Assembly (NCBI RefSeq): GCF_003932495.1
Contig: NZ_QZMT01000012.1
Span: 1-64,000 of the forward strand
Source: Guyparkeria sp. SCN-R1
Lineage (GTDB): Bacteria; Pseudomonadota; Gammaproteobacteria; Halothiobacillales; Halothiobacillaceae
Reading direction: 5' to 3'
DNA length: 64,000 bases
A program made the position numbers and the translations under genes. Of this stretch, positions 29,612 through 37,776 are shown one piece after another (the first letter of the stretch is position 1; the number at the start of each line of letters is the position of its first letter). The notes under the pieces were generated by a model. It was not told the origin of the DNA and made no database searches. It worked only from the letters and a program-made list of their open reading frames with translations.

Positions 29612-31404
29612 ATCCCGATTCGCTGAATCAGAGAGCTCACGCCGCGGCCGGCTGGGAAACCTACCGGCGTCTGCTCAACTACACCTGGCGTTACATGCGG
29701 GTGCTGGTGATTGCGATCATCGGCATGGTGGTCGCGGGGCTCTCCGAGGTGGGTTTTGCCGCGCTGATGAAGCCGCTGCTCGACGGCAGCTTCGTCGAGC
29801 GCGACCCGACCCTGGTCACCTGGATGCCGCTGGCCTTGTTGGGGGTGTTCGTCTTCCGGGTGATCGGCGAATTCGCCTCGAATTACGGCATGGCCTGGGT
29901 GGGGCGCTCGGTGATCCGTGATCTGCGCCACGATACCTTCGCCCAGGTATTGCACCTCCCGCCGCGCTACTTCGACCGGGTGCCGTCGACCGAGGTGCTC
30001 ACCCGGCTGAACTACCAGAGCGAGCAGGTTTCCGAGGCCGCCTCCAAGGCGCTCACCATCCTGATCCGCGACAGCGTGACCGTGATCGGGCTGCTGGTGT
30101 GGATGCTGTATCTCTCCTGGCAGCTGACGCTGTTCATCCTGGTCCTGCTGCCCATCCTGGTGGGCATGGTGGCCGGTATCTCGCGCGCCTTCCGTCGTTA
30201 CGCCCGGCGCATCCAGGAGTCGATGGGCAAGGTCTCGCACGTTGCCGAGGAGACGATCAGCGGCCATCGCGTGGTCAAGCTCTACGGGGGCGAGGACTAC
30301 GAGAGCGCCCGCTTCGATCGCCAGAACCAGTACAACTTCCGTGCCTTCATGAAGATGCAGGCGGTGCAGGCCGCTTCGTCTCCCTTGACCCAGTTCGTGC
30401 TCGCCATCGGCGTAGCCGGCGTGGTCTGGTTCGCCACCAGTGGTGATCGCATGGACGACATCACGGTCGGCACCTTCGTCTCGTTCATCACCGCGCTGGC
30501 GATGACGCTTGCGCCGGCCAAGCGCCTGATCAACCTCAACGCCATCATCCAGAAGGGCATCGCCGCCGGCGAGAGCCTGTTTGCCTTGCTCGACGAGCCG
30601 CGGGAATCCGAATCGGGCACCCGGTCGGTCGACCGGGTGACGGGCCGGATCGCGATGGAGGATGTCTGGTTGAGCTACCGTGAGCCGGCCCCGGCCGAGC
30701 GGAATGACCCCGATTGGGTGTTGCGCGGCGTGTCACTCGAGATCACTGCGGGCGAGACCGTGGCCTTCGTCGGTCAATCCGGGGCGGGCAAGTCGAGCCT
30801 GATGGGGGCCTTGCCGCGTTTCGTCGAGATTCAGCAGGGCGCGATTCGGTTGGACGAGTATCGCCACGACGAGCTGCCGCTGGCCGACCTGCGTCGACAG
30901 TTCGCCTACGTCTCGCAGGAGACCGTGCTGTTTAACACCACCATCGCGGCGAACATCGGTTATGCCGACGGGTCGGACTTCGACATGGACCGGGTGCGCG
31001 AGGCGGCCAAGGCCGCGTTTGCCGAGGAGTTCATCGACCAACTGGCCGAGGGCTTCGAGACCAACATCGGCGAGAACGGGGTGCTGCTCTCCGGCGGCCA
31101 GCGTCAACGGATCGCGATTGCCCGGGCGCTGTACCGCGATGCCCCGATCCTGCTGCTCGACGAGGCCACCTCGGCGCTCGATACCCGTTCGGAAGGCTTT
31201 ATCCAGCGGGCGCTCGAAAACCTCACCCGCGGGCGGACCACGCTGGTCATTGCCCACCGCCTGTCGACCATCGAGCACGCCGATCGCATCGTGGTCATGG
31301 AGGGTGGCCGGATCGTCGAGCAGGGACGTCACGACGAACTGCTGGCCGCCGATGGCGCCTATGCCGGCCTGTACCGGCTGCAATTCGCCGATCAGACCGA
31401 CTGA
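29608..31404 (+). CDS. msbA: Lipid A export ATP-binding/permease protein MsbA
   Basis: An ABC exporter half-transporter that flips core-lipid A across the inner membrane. 598 residues: six membrane helices in about the first 330, then the nucleotide-binding domain with Walker A GQSGAGKSS (about 388), signature LSGGQRQR (about 494), Walker B ILLLDEATSALD and the H-loop IAHRLS. Coupled to exbD by overlap and to lpxK by a one-base overlap (TGATG). msbA-lpxK is a near-universal gammaproteobacterial pair. Confidence 0.97.
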   Translation: MNPDSLNQRAHAAAGWETYRRLLNYTWRYMRVLVIAIIGMVVAGLSEVGFAALMKPLLDGSFVERDPTLVTWMPLALLGVFVFRVIGEFASNYGMAWVGRSVIRDLRHDTFAQVLHLPPRYFDRVPSTEVLTRLNYQSEQVSEAASKALTILIRDSVTVIGLLVWMLYLSWQLTLFILVLLPILVGMVAGISRAFRRYARRIQESMGKVSHVAEETISGHRVVKLYGGEDYESARFDRQNQYNFRAFMKMQAVQAASSPLTQFVLAIGVAGVVWFATSGDRMDDITVGTFVSFITALAMTLAPAKRLINLNAIIQKGIAAGESLFALLDEPRESESGTRSVDRVTGRIAMEDVWLSYREPAPAERNDPDWVLRGVSLEITAGETVAFVGQSGAGKSSLMGALPRFVEIQQGAIRLDEYRHDELPLADLRRQFAYVSQETVLFNTTIAANIGYADGSDFDMDRVREAAKAAFAEEFIDQLAEGFETNIGENGVLLSGGQRQRIAIARALYRDAPILLLDEATSALDTRSEGFIQRALENLTRGRTTLVIAHRLSTIEHADRIVVMEGGRIVEQGRHDELLAADGAYAGLYRLQFADQTD

Positions 31405-32396
31405 TGCGTTACCCCGATTTCTGGCAACGACGCGGCCTGCTGGCCCGGGCGCTCTGGCCCCTGGGTCGGATGGTCTGTGCCGAGGCCGCCCGACGACGTC
31501 GTCGGGCGTCTGGCCGGGTCCCGGAATGCCCGGTGATCGTGGTCGGCAACTTGACGGTCGGCGGCACGGGCAAGACACCGGTGGTAATCGCGCTGGTCGA
31601 GGCATTGCGTGCCGCGGGCCACACCCCCGGCGTGATCAGTCGAGGGTTCGGCGTCAAGGTGGGTATCGAGCCGGTCGATCTTGCCGAGGCAGTCGATCCG
31701 TCGAGCTGTGGGGACGAGCCCTGGCTGATCCATCGACGGACCCACGCACCAGTGGTGGTTCACCCGTACCGACGCGAGGCCGCCCGACAGCTAAAGGCCC
31801 GCTACCCGGAGGTCGACGTGATCGTCAGCGATGACGGGCTGCAGCACCACCGGTTGGCGCGCACGATCGAATGGGTGGTGGTCGATGGCCAGCGCGGGCT
31901 CGGAAACCGCTGGTGCCTGCCTGCCGGCCCGTTGCGCGAATCACCCGCGGTGCTCGACGAGGTCGATGCGGTGCTGGTCAACGGAGACGAGCCGTCCCGT
32001 CACGGGGCGGGCACACGCGGGGTACCCGCCTGGCGAATCGATTTCCGCCCGCAGGGTCTGGTCGACCTGTTCGATCGTACCGAACACCCGATCACGGACC
32101 TGGCCGGGCAAGCGTTCATCGCGCTCGCCGGCATCGGCAACCCGGCACGTTTCTTCGGCATGCTCGAGGCGCAGGGGGCGGTGATCGAGACCCATCCGCT
32201 GGATGATCACGCCGCGCCGACAGGGGCGCAGGCCCGCGCGTGGCTGGCCGATGGCCGCCCGGTTGTCATGACGGAGAAGGATGCGGTCAAATGGCCCGAG
32301 ATACCAACGCGCGCCGGGCAGGTGCTGGTCGTGCGGGGCGGCGTCGATCTGCCGCCGGCGCTGCTCGAGAATACCCTGAAAAGGCTGCAATCATGA
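31404..32396 (+). CDS. lpxK: Tetraacyldisaccharide 4'-kinase LpxK
   Basis: Phosphorylates the 4' position of the lipid A precursor. 330 residues, membrane-associated through an N-terminal amphipathic region; P-loop [15 protein letters not shown] at about residues 46-60, [10 protein letters not shown] and [12 protein letters not shown] conserved. Confidence 0.96.
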   Translation: MRYPDFWQRRGLLARALWPLGRMVCAEAARRRRRASGRVPECPVIVVGNLTVGGTGKTPVVIALVEALRAAGHTPGVISRGFGVKVGIEPVDLAEAVDPSSCGDEPWLIHRRTHAPVVVHPYRREAARQLKARYPEVDVIVSDDGLQHHRLARTIEWVVVDGQRGLGNRWCLPAGPLRESPAVLDEVDAVLVNGDEPSRHGAGTRGVPAWRIDFRPQGLVDLFDRTEHPITDLAGQAFIALAGIGNPARFFGMLEAQGAVIETHPLDDHAAPTGAQARAWLADGRPVVMTEKDAVKWPEIPTRAGQVLVVRGGVDLPPALLENTLKRLQS

Positions 32397-32460
32397 TGTC
32401 CCCGGTGCGACCGGCTGCACGCCGGCACCGCCCCGACCACTCCACAAGGTGAAACCGTCG

Positions 32461-32682
32461 ATGGACAAGAAGCTGCTCGATATCCTGGTGTGTCCCGTGA
32501 CCAAGGGGCCGCTGATCTACGACAAGCCGAACGGCGAGCTGATCTCGCTTTCGGCCCATCTTGCTTACCCGATCCGTGACGGCATCCCCGTGATGCTTGA
32601 GGACGAGGCCCGCCGGCTGTCCGATGAGGAATACCAGGCCTGGCGCAAGAAACATCCGGCCAATGGAGAGACGGGCTCATGA
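32461..32682 (+). CDS. Trm112/YcaR-family small protein lacking most zinc cysteines
   Basis: 73 residues. Opens with [18 protein letters not shown] and continues to [17 protein letters not shown], as in YcaR between lpxK and kdsB in E. coli. The usual CPVC pair is reduced to one Cys (CPVT) and the second Cys pair is also missing, so it probably does not bind zinc. Start chosen at 32461 because it aligns with the family; AAGGTG precedes it. The stop overlaps kdsB (ATGA). Its cellular role in bacteria is unclear. Confidence 0.9.
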   Translation: MDKKLLDILVCPVTKGPLIYDKPNGELISLSAHLAYPIRDGIPVMLEDEARRLSDEEYQAWRKKHPANGETGS

Positions 32683-33449
32683 TGGCCGAGAACGACTGGA
32701 TCATCATCCCGGCGCGGCATGACTCCAGCCGCCTGCCGGGCAAGCCGCTGGCGGACATCGGTGGTCGACCGATGATCCACTGGGTCTACGAGCGCGCCGT
32801 GGCGGCCGGTGGCGAAAACGTGGTCATCGCCACCGACGACGAACGCATCCAGGAGGCCTCGAGTGAGATTGGCGCGCGTGCAGTGCTGACCAGCGAGGGC
32901 CATGAGTCCGGCACCGACCGGTTGGCCGAGGTGATCGATCACCTCGAGCTTCCCGACGACACGGTAGTGGTGAACCTGCAGGGTGACGAGCCGATGATGC
33001 CTCCCGTCCTACTCGCTCAGGTGGCCAATTTGTTGCGTGCCAAGCCCGAGGCGGCAATGGCGACCCTGATGGTGCCGATCACCGGGCGCGACGAGTTCCT
33101 CTCGCCCGACGCGGTCAAGGTGGTCGCCAACGAGCGCGCCGAGGCGATGTACTTCTCGCGCGCGCCGATACCGTTTCACCGCGATGGGGTGCCCGAATCG
33201 GGCGAGGCGGGCCTGTTCGGTTTCCGTCACTTGGGCTTGTACGCCTACCGGGCCGGGTTCCTGCGGCGCTTCGTTGCGACGGGTAGCCCGGAGATCGAGC
33301 GACTGGAAAAGCTTGAGCAGCTGCGCGCCCTGTCGATGGGTGAGACCATCGCCATCGAGATTGCCGAGGTTACGCCGCCTGCCGGGGTGGATACCCACGC
33401 GGATCTCGAGCGGGTACGTCGGTTGATGGCCGAGGACGGGGCGGGCTGA
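32679..33449 (+). CDS. kdsB: 3-deoxy-manno-octulosonate cytidylyltransferase
   Basis: Activates Kdo as CMP-Kdo for LPS inner core assembly. 256 residues: [16 protein letters not shown] at the N terminus, [10 protein letters not shown] for metal and sugar binding, and HLGLYAYR near residue 185. Two adjacent Met codons (32679 and 32682) are equally possible starts. Last gene of the exbB-kdsB operon. Confidence 0.96.
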   Translation: MMAENDWIIIPARHDSSRLPGKPLADIGGRPMIHWVYERAVAAGGENVVIATDDERIQEASSEIGARAVLTSEGHESGTDRLAEVIDHLELPDDTVVVNLQGDEPMMPPVLLAQVANLLRAKPEAAMATLMVPITGRDEFLSPDAVKVVANERAEAMYFSRAPIPFHRDGVPESGEAGLFGFRHLGLYAYRAGFLRRFVATGSPEIERLEKLEQLRALSMGETIAIEIAEVTPPAGVDTHADLERVRRLMAEDGAG

Positions 33450-33450
33450 G

Positions 33451-33642
33451 TCAGTCGGCCGGTTCGTCGTCAGCTGGCTTGGCGCGGGGCGACTTGCGCT
33501 TGAGATAGATGAAGCCGGCTATGCCCCAGCCGACCAGGAACAGCACGCCGGCGCCGTGACCCAGCCAGAGGGTGGCGGCCATGATGCTGCCCAGAACCAG
33601 GGTGATGATCAGGAATTCGAGTGTGCTGCGCTGGATGACCAT
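33451..33642 (-). CDS. Small two-helix membrane protein
   Basis: 63 residues with two predicted membrane helices (about 10-27 and 30-47) and a basic then acidic tail (KRKSPRAKPADDEPAD). It begins five bases after the stop of the cupin gene on the same strand, so the two are probably one transcript. Its 3' end abuts kdsB convergently. No family recognised. Confidence 0.65.
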   Translation of the reverse strand: MVIQRSTLEFLIITLVLGSIMAATLWLGHGAGVLFLVGWGIAGFIYLKRKSPRAKPADDEPAD

Positions 33643-33647
33643 GTCGT

Positions 33648-34073
33648 TCAGGTGGTGCCGTCGCTGGAGTCGGGGGTGTCGAGGAATTCGGTATCCTCGT
33701 CGGAATAGGCCGGTTGGCAAATGCACAACAGCCGCAGCGGGACGTCGCTTCTGGTCTCGATCCGGTGCGGCTGGCCGGGGGCAATCCGGATGATATCACC
33801 CGGCACCACCGCCAGCCGCTCGTCGCCCAGTTCCAGCACACCGGCGCCGTCGAGGATCTGGTAGACCTCCTCGGCGATGGGGTGGCGGTGCAGCCGGGTC
33901 GCGCGTCCCGGTTCCACGGTCGCCTCCGCCACGCTCAGGCGTTCGATGGCGTGACGGGACGGATGCAACAGTTCGCGCACGGCCGAGCCATCGGGAGCCG
34001 TGATCGGCTCAATGCGGCTGCGGTGGTTGAGGTAGCTCGAGCGGTCAGGCTCCGAACGCCGGCGCTTTGCCAT
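33648..34073 (-). CDS. Single-domain cupin protein
   Basis: 141 residues with a conserved RmlC-type cupin barrel: motif 1 ATRLHRHPIAEEVYQILDG (two His and a Glu as metal ligands) and motif 2 region PGDIIRIAPGQPHRIE. The N terminus is basic. An AAGGAG ribosome site fits the ATG at 34073. Cupins of this size are often mannose-6-phosphate isomerase-like or small metabolite-binding proteins; no substrate can be given. Confidence 0.85.
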   Translation of the reverse strand: MAKRRRSEPDRSSYLNHRSRIEPITAPDGSAVRELLHPSRHAIERLSVAEATVEPGRATRLHRHPIAEEVYQILDGAGVLELGDERLAVVPGDIIRIAPGQPHRIETRSDVPLRLLCICQPAYSDEDTEFLDTPDSSDGTT

Positions 34074-34114
34074 CGCAGGCTCTCCTTTCCGAATACATTG
34101 AACAAGGGCAGATC

Positions 34115-34471
34115 ATGACAGAAATCTCCTCCAATCTCCCCGAGACCGGGCCGGAGTCGCTCGACGACGAAACGCTCTACGCGGAGCTCGTCGGACAAAC
34201 CGCCCGGATCGAGTGGGCGGAGCTCGAACGCTTCTTTGCCAAGGGTCAGATCCTGAAGATTGCGCCAACGCTGGATCTCGTCGACGTCGCCATGGCGGTG
34301 GTCCGGGACCGTGCCGAATCGGTCGGTGCCTGGCAGGAGGCCGGCGAGATCGAGGCCCTCGACACCGACACCGCGCGACGTTGGGCGGCGGGCGAGTCGA
34401 CCCTGTGGGCCGTGGTCACTCCGCCGTGGATCCTGGTTCAGGAGGTAGATGGGGCGCCTACTCGGCACTGA
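34115..34471 (+). CDS. DUF2288-family protein
   Basis: 118 residues from the ATG at 34115 (AAGGGCAG upstream). Contains LYAELVGQTARIEWAELERFFAKGQ and LDLVDVAMAVVRDR, typical of the small cytoplasmic DUF2288 family of unknown function. Divergent from the cupin gene with only 41 bases between them, so the promoters must overlap the start regions. Confidence 0.75.
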   Translation: MTEISSNLPETGPESLDDETLYAELVGQTARIEWAELERFFAKGQILKIAPTLDLVDVAMAVVRDRAESVGAWQEAGEIEALDTDTARRWAAGESTLWAVVTPPWILVQEVDGAPTRH

Positions 34472-34867
34472 GGCGTTCTATCCGATTGGCATTCGACGGC
34501 CATGTGGACTACAAGTTAGCCGGCTAAGGAAACTCTGCGCGGTTCGATGACGTCTCTGCGGAACCTCCAAGGGCTCAGATGCAAGGCGCAAGTCCGCCGT
34601 GAAGGGCCGTCGCCCTTTACAAGGTCTGCAACGCCGCAGATGGGCCCTTGGAGGTCCGCCCGGACGGGGCTTGCGGGTTTGTCCGCACTCGGCGTTGCCG
34701 TCCCTCGACGGGCAACGAGCCCGTCTTCGGTCCGGCGCCTGGATTGCGAACAAACCCGCGAGCCAGAGATGCCATCGAACCGTGCAGAGTTTCCTCAACA
34801 AATTCTTTTGCCGGCCCCGGATTCGATTACGTGCCGGTGTCGGCGGTCATAACGTCTTCGAGGTTCC
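34472..34867. other. Spacer upstream of the ene-reductase, mostly a repeat element
   Basis: 396 bases without a gene. Repeat copy B (34528-34794) takes up two-thirds. The 73 bases between it and the ene-reductase start are AT-richer (AACAAATTCTTTTG) and may hold the promoter, although no clear hexamer pair is seen. Confidence 0.5.
34528..34794. repeat. Structured inverted-repeat element, copy B (about 267 bp)
   Basis: Terminal inverted repeats of 31 bp (34528-34558 and 34764-34794) match at 28 positions and begin GGAAACTCTGC. Arm 2-type: 15-bp stem 34563-34577 with 34641-34655 (one G-T pair), core GATGCAAGGCGC and GTCCGCCG, tip AAGGGC/GCCCTT, then AAGG, CAACGC and GCAGA. Arm 1-type: GCGGGTTTGT 34673-34682 with ACAAACCCGC 34750-34759, plus CGCA/TGCG. 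The arms occur in the opposite order to copy A, so the element is inverted relative to it. Left flank CTAA; no exact target duplication remains. Confidence 0.85.
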
Positions 34868-35965
34868 ATGAGTCAGGATTCCGTGTTGCTTACCCCGGTC
34901 ACCCTTGGTGGCCTGTCCCTGCCCAACCGCGTCATCATGGCGCCGCTGACCCGTTGTCGAGCAACCGTGCCGGGCAATGTCCCCAACGAGATGATGCGCA
35001 CCTACTACCGGCAACGTGCCGGGGCCGGTCTGATCATCAACGAGGCCACCCAGGTCGTTCCGGAAGGGCAGGGGTATCCGGCCACGCCCGGCATCCACAG
35101 CGACGAGCAGCAGGCCGGCTGGGAGATGATTACCCGGGCCGTGCATGACGCGGGCGGGCGCATCGTCCTGCAGCTTTGGCACGTCGGGCGGGTCTCGCAC
35201 TCTGACTTCCAGCCTGGCAACAAGCTGCCGGTGGCGCCGTCGGCAATCGCTATCGACGGCGAGGGTTACGTGCCATCGGGTGAGAAGAAACCCTTCGAGA
35301 CGCCGCGTGCGCTCGAAACCGAGGAAATCCCCGAACTGGTCGAGGCGTACGCCCGGGCCACCGAGCGTGCGCTGGCCGCCGGTTTCGACGGGGTGGAGGT
35401 TCATGCGGCCAACGGGTATCTGATCGACGAGTTCCTGCGCGACGGCACCAACAAGCGTACCGATCGCTATGGTGGCTCGCTGGAAAACCGCATGCGCCTG
35501 TTGCGCGAGGTGCTCTCGGCAGTGATCCGGGTCGCGGGCGCCGAGCGCACCGGCGTACGCATCTCGCCGTTGCAGCCGTTCAACGGCATGTACGACAGCG
35601 ATCCTTGGGGCACCTTCTCCTACGTGGTGCGCGAGCTCAATGCCTTCGGACTGGCCTACCTGCACATTGCCGGGATGGGCGAGGACGCCCCGGGCGAGGC
35701 GGGTCCCGCCTTTGATCTCGCCGATCTCGTGCCGCTGTTCGACGGGGCGGTGATCCGCAACTACCAGTACGACCAGTCACGCGCCGAGCGTGACGTCGAG
35801 CAGGGTCACGCCGCGGCCGTGGCCTTCGGCGTGCCATTTATCGCCAACCCGGACCTGGTCGAGCGTTTCCGCCGTGATGCGCCGCTCAATGAACCCGACA
35901 CCTCGACCTTCTACGGTGGAGGAGAAAAGGGGTACATCGATTACCCCACCCTGGATCAGGCGTAA
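34868..35965 (+). CDS. Old Yellow Enzyme-family ene-reductase (NemA-like)
   Basis: A 365-residue FMN-dependent TIM-barrel enzyme reducing activated C=C bonds or nitro compounds with NAD(P)H. Typical features: LPNRVIMAPLTRCRA for FMN binding, LQLWHVGRVSH, the active-site His-Asn pair in EVHAANGYLIDEFLRDG, and the NRYGGSLENR-like sequence DRYGGSLENRMRLL. The physiological substrate is unknown; related enzymes protect against electrophiles. Next gene starts 76 bases later on the same strand and may share its transcript. Confidence 0.93.
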   Translation: MSQDSVLLTPVTLGGLSLPNRVIMAPLTRCRATVPGNVPNEMMRTYYRQRAGAGLIINEATQVVPEGQGYPATPGIHSDEQQAGWEMITRAVHDAGGRIVLQLWHVGRVSHSDFQPGNKLPVAPSAIAIDGEGYVPSGEKKPFETPRALETEEIPELVEAYARATERALAAGFDGVEVHAANGYLIDEFLRDGTNKRTDRYGGSLENRMRLLREVLSAVIRVAGAERTGVRISPLQPFNGMYDSDPWGTFSYVVRELNAFGLAYLHIAGMGEDAPGEAGPAFDLADLVPLFDGAVIRNYQYDQSRAERDVEQGHAAAVAFGVPFIANPDLVERFRRDAPLNEPDTSTFYGGGEKGYIDYPTLDQA

Positions 35966-36041
35966 GCCGATCCGAAAGAAGATCGGGCCGACAGAGCCCG
36001 AAACGACAACAACCACCAGACCAACGCAAGAGGGGATTCCC

Positions 36042-36551
36042 ATGCAATTCACGAAGAACGCGATTCGTCATGCGGTAGTCGCGACCGGGCTCGCCCTGGC
36101 CGGCAATGCCGCCATGGCCGCTTCCGACCAGCCGGCGACCATCAGTGTCGACCGCCTGTCGATGGAGATGGCTCTGAAGGCCGCCCAGGCCACGATGGAG
36201 GCCTGCCGGGACGAGGGCATCCAGGTTGGCGTGACGGTGGTTGACCGTGGCGGTAACGAGCAGGTCGTGCTGCGCGACGTGCTTGCGCCGGACCTGACGC
36301 TGCGCATCTCCAAGCTCAAGGCCTACACCGCCATGTCGTTCAACTCGGCCACCTCGGCGATCGAGGATCGCGGTGCCGGTGCCCTGGGTCACGTGCCGGG
36401 CCTGATGTTCGGTGCCGGTGGCGTGACCATTGAGGCCGGCGGCAAGAGCTATGGCGCGATCGGTGTCTCGGGCGCACCCTCCGGCGAGACCGACGAGATG
36501 TGCGCGCGCAAGGGCGCCGAAGCGGTGGCCATGGAACTCGAGTTCCTCTGA
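36042..36551 (+). CDS. Exported GlcG/HbpS-like heme-binding family protein
   Basis: 169 residues with a signal peptide (about 1-24, cleavage near AAMA-A) and a GlcG/HbpS domain: VTVVDRGGNEQVVLRDVLAP, SKLKAYTAMSFN, GAIGVSGAPSGETDEMCARKGAEA. HbpS binds heme and senses oxidative stress in Streptomyces; others are of unknown function, so the heme link is by family only. AAGAGGGG precedes the ATG at 36042. A strong terminator follows. Confidence 0.88.
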   Translation: MQFTKNAIRHAVVATGLALAGNAAMAASDQPATISVDRLSMEMALKAAQATMEACRDEGIQVGVTVVDRGGNEQVVLRDVLAPDLTLRISKLKAYTAMSFNSATSAIEDRGAGALGHVPGLMFGAGGVTIEAGGKSYGAIGVSGAPSGETDEMCARKGAEAVAMELEFL

Positions 36552-36598
36552 TCAGCCTGCCGATAGCCACGCCATCACGTGGTGTGTGACGTCCTGCT

Positions 36599-36625
36599 GG
36601 CCCGGCATCGCCGGGCCTTTTTCGT
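36599..36625 (+). terminator. Terminator after the GlcG/HbpS-like gene
   Basis: A perfect 8-bp stem, GGCCCGGC and GCCGGGCC, with a 3-nt ATC loop and TTTTT tail. Confidence 0.9.
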
Positions 36626-36760
36626 TTGACCCGTTGGGCGAGTGGCACCGCGGCCGGTGAGCGAGGGCTTCATTGCCGGGTCACCCGCGCCTGCCTGGGC
36701 CGCGTATCAAGGGCTTAGCCCGGCAGGGCGCTCATGGCCGCATTTTTATGGCCCCGGGTG

Positions 36761-36789
36761 TTGACGCACCCCGGGTGGATCATTAATAT
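36761..36789 (+). promoter_or_regulatory. Promoter of the four-tRNA array
   Basis: TTGACG (36761-36766), a 17-bp spacer and TAATAT (36784-36789), followed by a GC-rich discriminator. The start would be about 36796, 18 nt before tRNA-Asn. Confidence 0.8.
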
Positions 36790-36813
36790 GCCGCCCCACG
36801 TCGAGAGACGTAT

Positions 36814-36889
<76 letters not shown>

Positions 36890-36891
36890 AA

Positions 36892-36968
<77 letters not shown>

Positions 36969-36973
36969 ATCAG

Positions 36974-37049
36974 GTCCCCATCGTCTAGAGGCCTAGGACA
37001 CCGCCCTTTCACGGCGGTAACAGGGGTTCGAATCCCCTTGGGGACGCCA
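36974..37049 (+). tRNA. tRNA-Glu (TTC anticodon), first copy
   Basis: 76 nt with CCA. Acceptor GTCCCCA/TGGGGAC; anticodon stem CCGCC/GGCGG with loop CTTTCAC. Identical to the second copy at 37145. Confidence 0.97.
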
Positions 37050-37144
37050 TATGGTCGGGCAGTGCGTGTCACGCGTGCTGCCCTACTTGTTGGTCACCTT
37101 GAAACGTGATCAATTGGTCGGGTAGGCTCCGACCTTTCAACTAG

Positions 37145-37220
37145 GTCCCCATCGTCTAGAGGCCTAGGACACCGCCCTTTCACGGCGGTAACAGGGGTTC
37201 GAATCCCCTTGGGGACGCCA
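37145..37220 (+). tRNA. tRNA-Glu (TTC anticodon), second identical copy
   Basis: Identical to the copy at 36974-37049 over all 76 nt. The 95-nt spacer between them contains a GGGCAG.../...CTGCCC hairpin and no promoter that I can see, so it is probably processed from the same transcript. The terminator follows six bases after the CCA. Confidence 0.97.
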
Positions 37221-37225
37221 CACAA

Positions 37226-37264
37226 CGAAAAAGCCCGCGCGGATGATCCGCGCGGGCTTTTTCG
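37226..37264 (+). terminator. Bidirectional terminator of the tRNA array and the facing gene
   Basis: An almost perfect 39-bp palindrome: AAAAAGCCCGCGCGGA, loop TGA, then the reverse complement ending CTTTTTCG. T-runs exist on both strands, serving the tRNAs from the left and the minus-strand gene at 37296 from the right. Confidence 0.95.
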
Positions 37265-37295
37265 TTTCCTGGGTTTTTCTTTTCCGGGGTTTGGA

Positions 37296-37577
37296 TCAGC
37301 GGCCGCCGCCTACCCCGGGGTTGCCGCCACCCACGCCGGCACCGGCCCCCGGGGCAACAGTCGTCGGTGAGCCGTCCAGCTTGCCGTAGGCGCCCTGGTC
37401 CATCACGCCGAGCATTTCGTCTTCGCCCGGGGTGTCCTCGCTCTGTTCCAGATTCTCGTCGTGGTATTGCATCAGCAGGTCGTCTTCCGGAGTGGCCCAG
37501 GGGTTGGCGTGTCCGGCATGGGCGGCACCGGTCACCAGGAAAGTCCCAAGAAGGGTGGTAAGGAGGGTTGATCGCAT
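37296..37577 (-). CDS. Small secreted protein with glycine-rich tail
   Basis: 93 residues: signal peptide (about 1-21, GAAHA-G), an acidic middle (TPEDDLLMQYHDENLEQSEDTPGEDE) and a Gly/Ala/Val-rich tail (APGAGAGVGGGNPGVGGG). GAGG lies upstream of the ATG at 37577. No family recognised. It is flanked by the shared terminator and by an unusually AT-rich upstream patch. Confidence 0.7.
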   Translation of the reverse strand: MRSTLLTTLLGTFLVTGAAHAGHANPWATPEDDLLMQYHDENLEQSEDTPGEDEMLGVMDQGAYGKLDGSPTTVAPGAGAGVGGGNPGVGGGR

Positions 37578-37620
37578 GGGAAAACCTCGTCGATCTAGAT
37601 ATGGCTTTGCCGCCCGTGAA

Positions 37621-37735
37621 CAGGCGAACTAAATGGTCCGACCCATAAACAAATAAATTGTTCCATAAGATAAACACATAGCGTGGGTATCGAAACCGGC
37701 TCGGCAGTCGGCGATGAGGACTGCTTTACTCGATG
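37621..37735. promoter_or_regulatory. AT-rich divergent regulatory patch
   Basis: A stretch far richer in A and T than the rest of the window, between a small secreted protein gene (minus) and the LigD-like pair (plus). It contains the inverted repeat AACAA-ATAAA-TTGTT at 37648-37662. It probably holds the divergent promoters; no confident -35/-10 pair is assigned. Confidence 0.4.
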
Positions 37736-37776
37736 CGGCCAATGCGAACGTCCACCATCGAGAGGGGTGCCATGCC

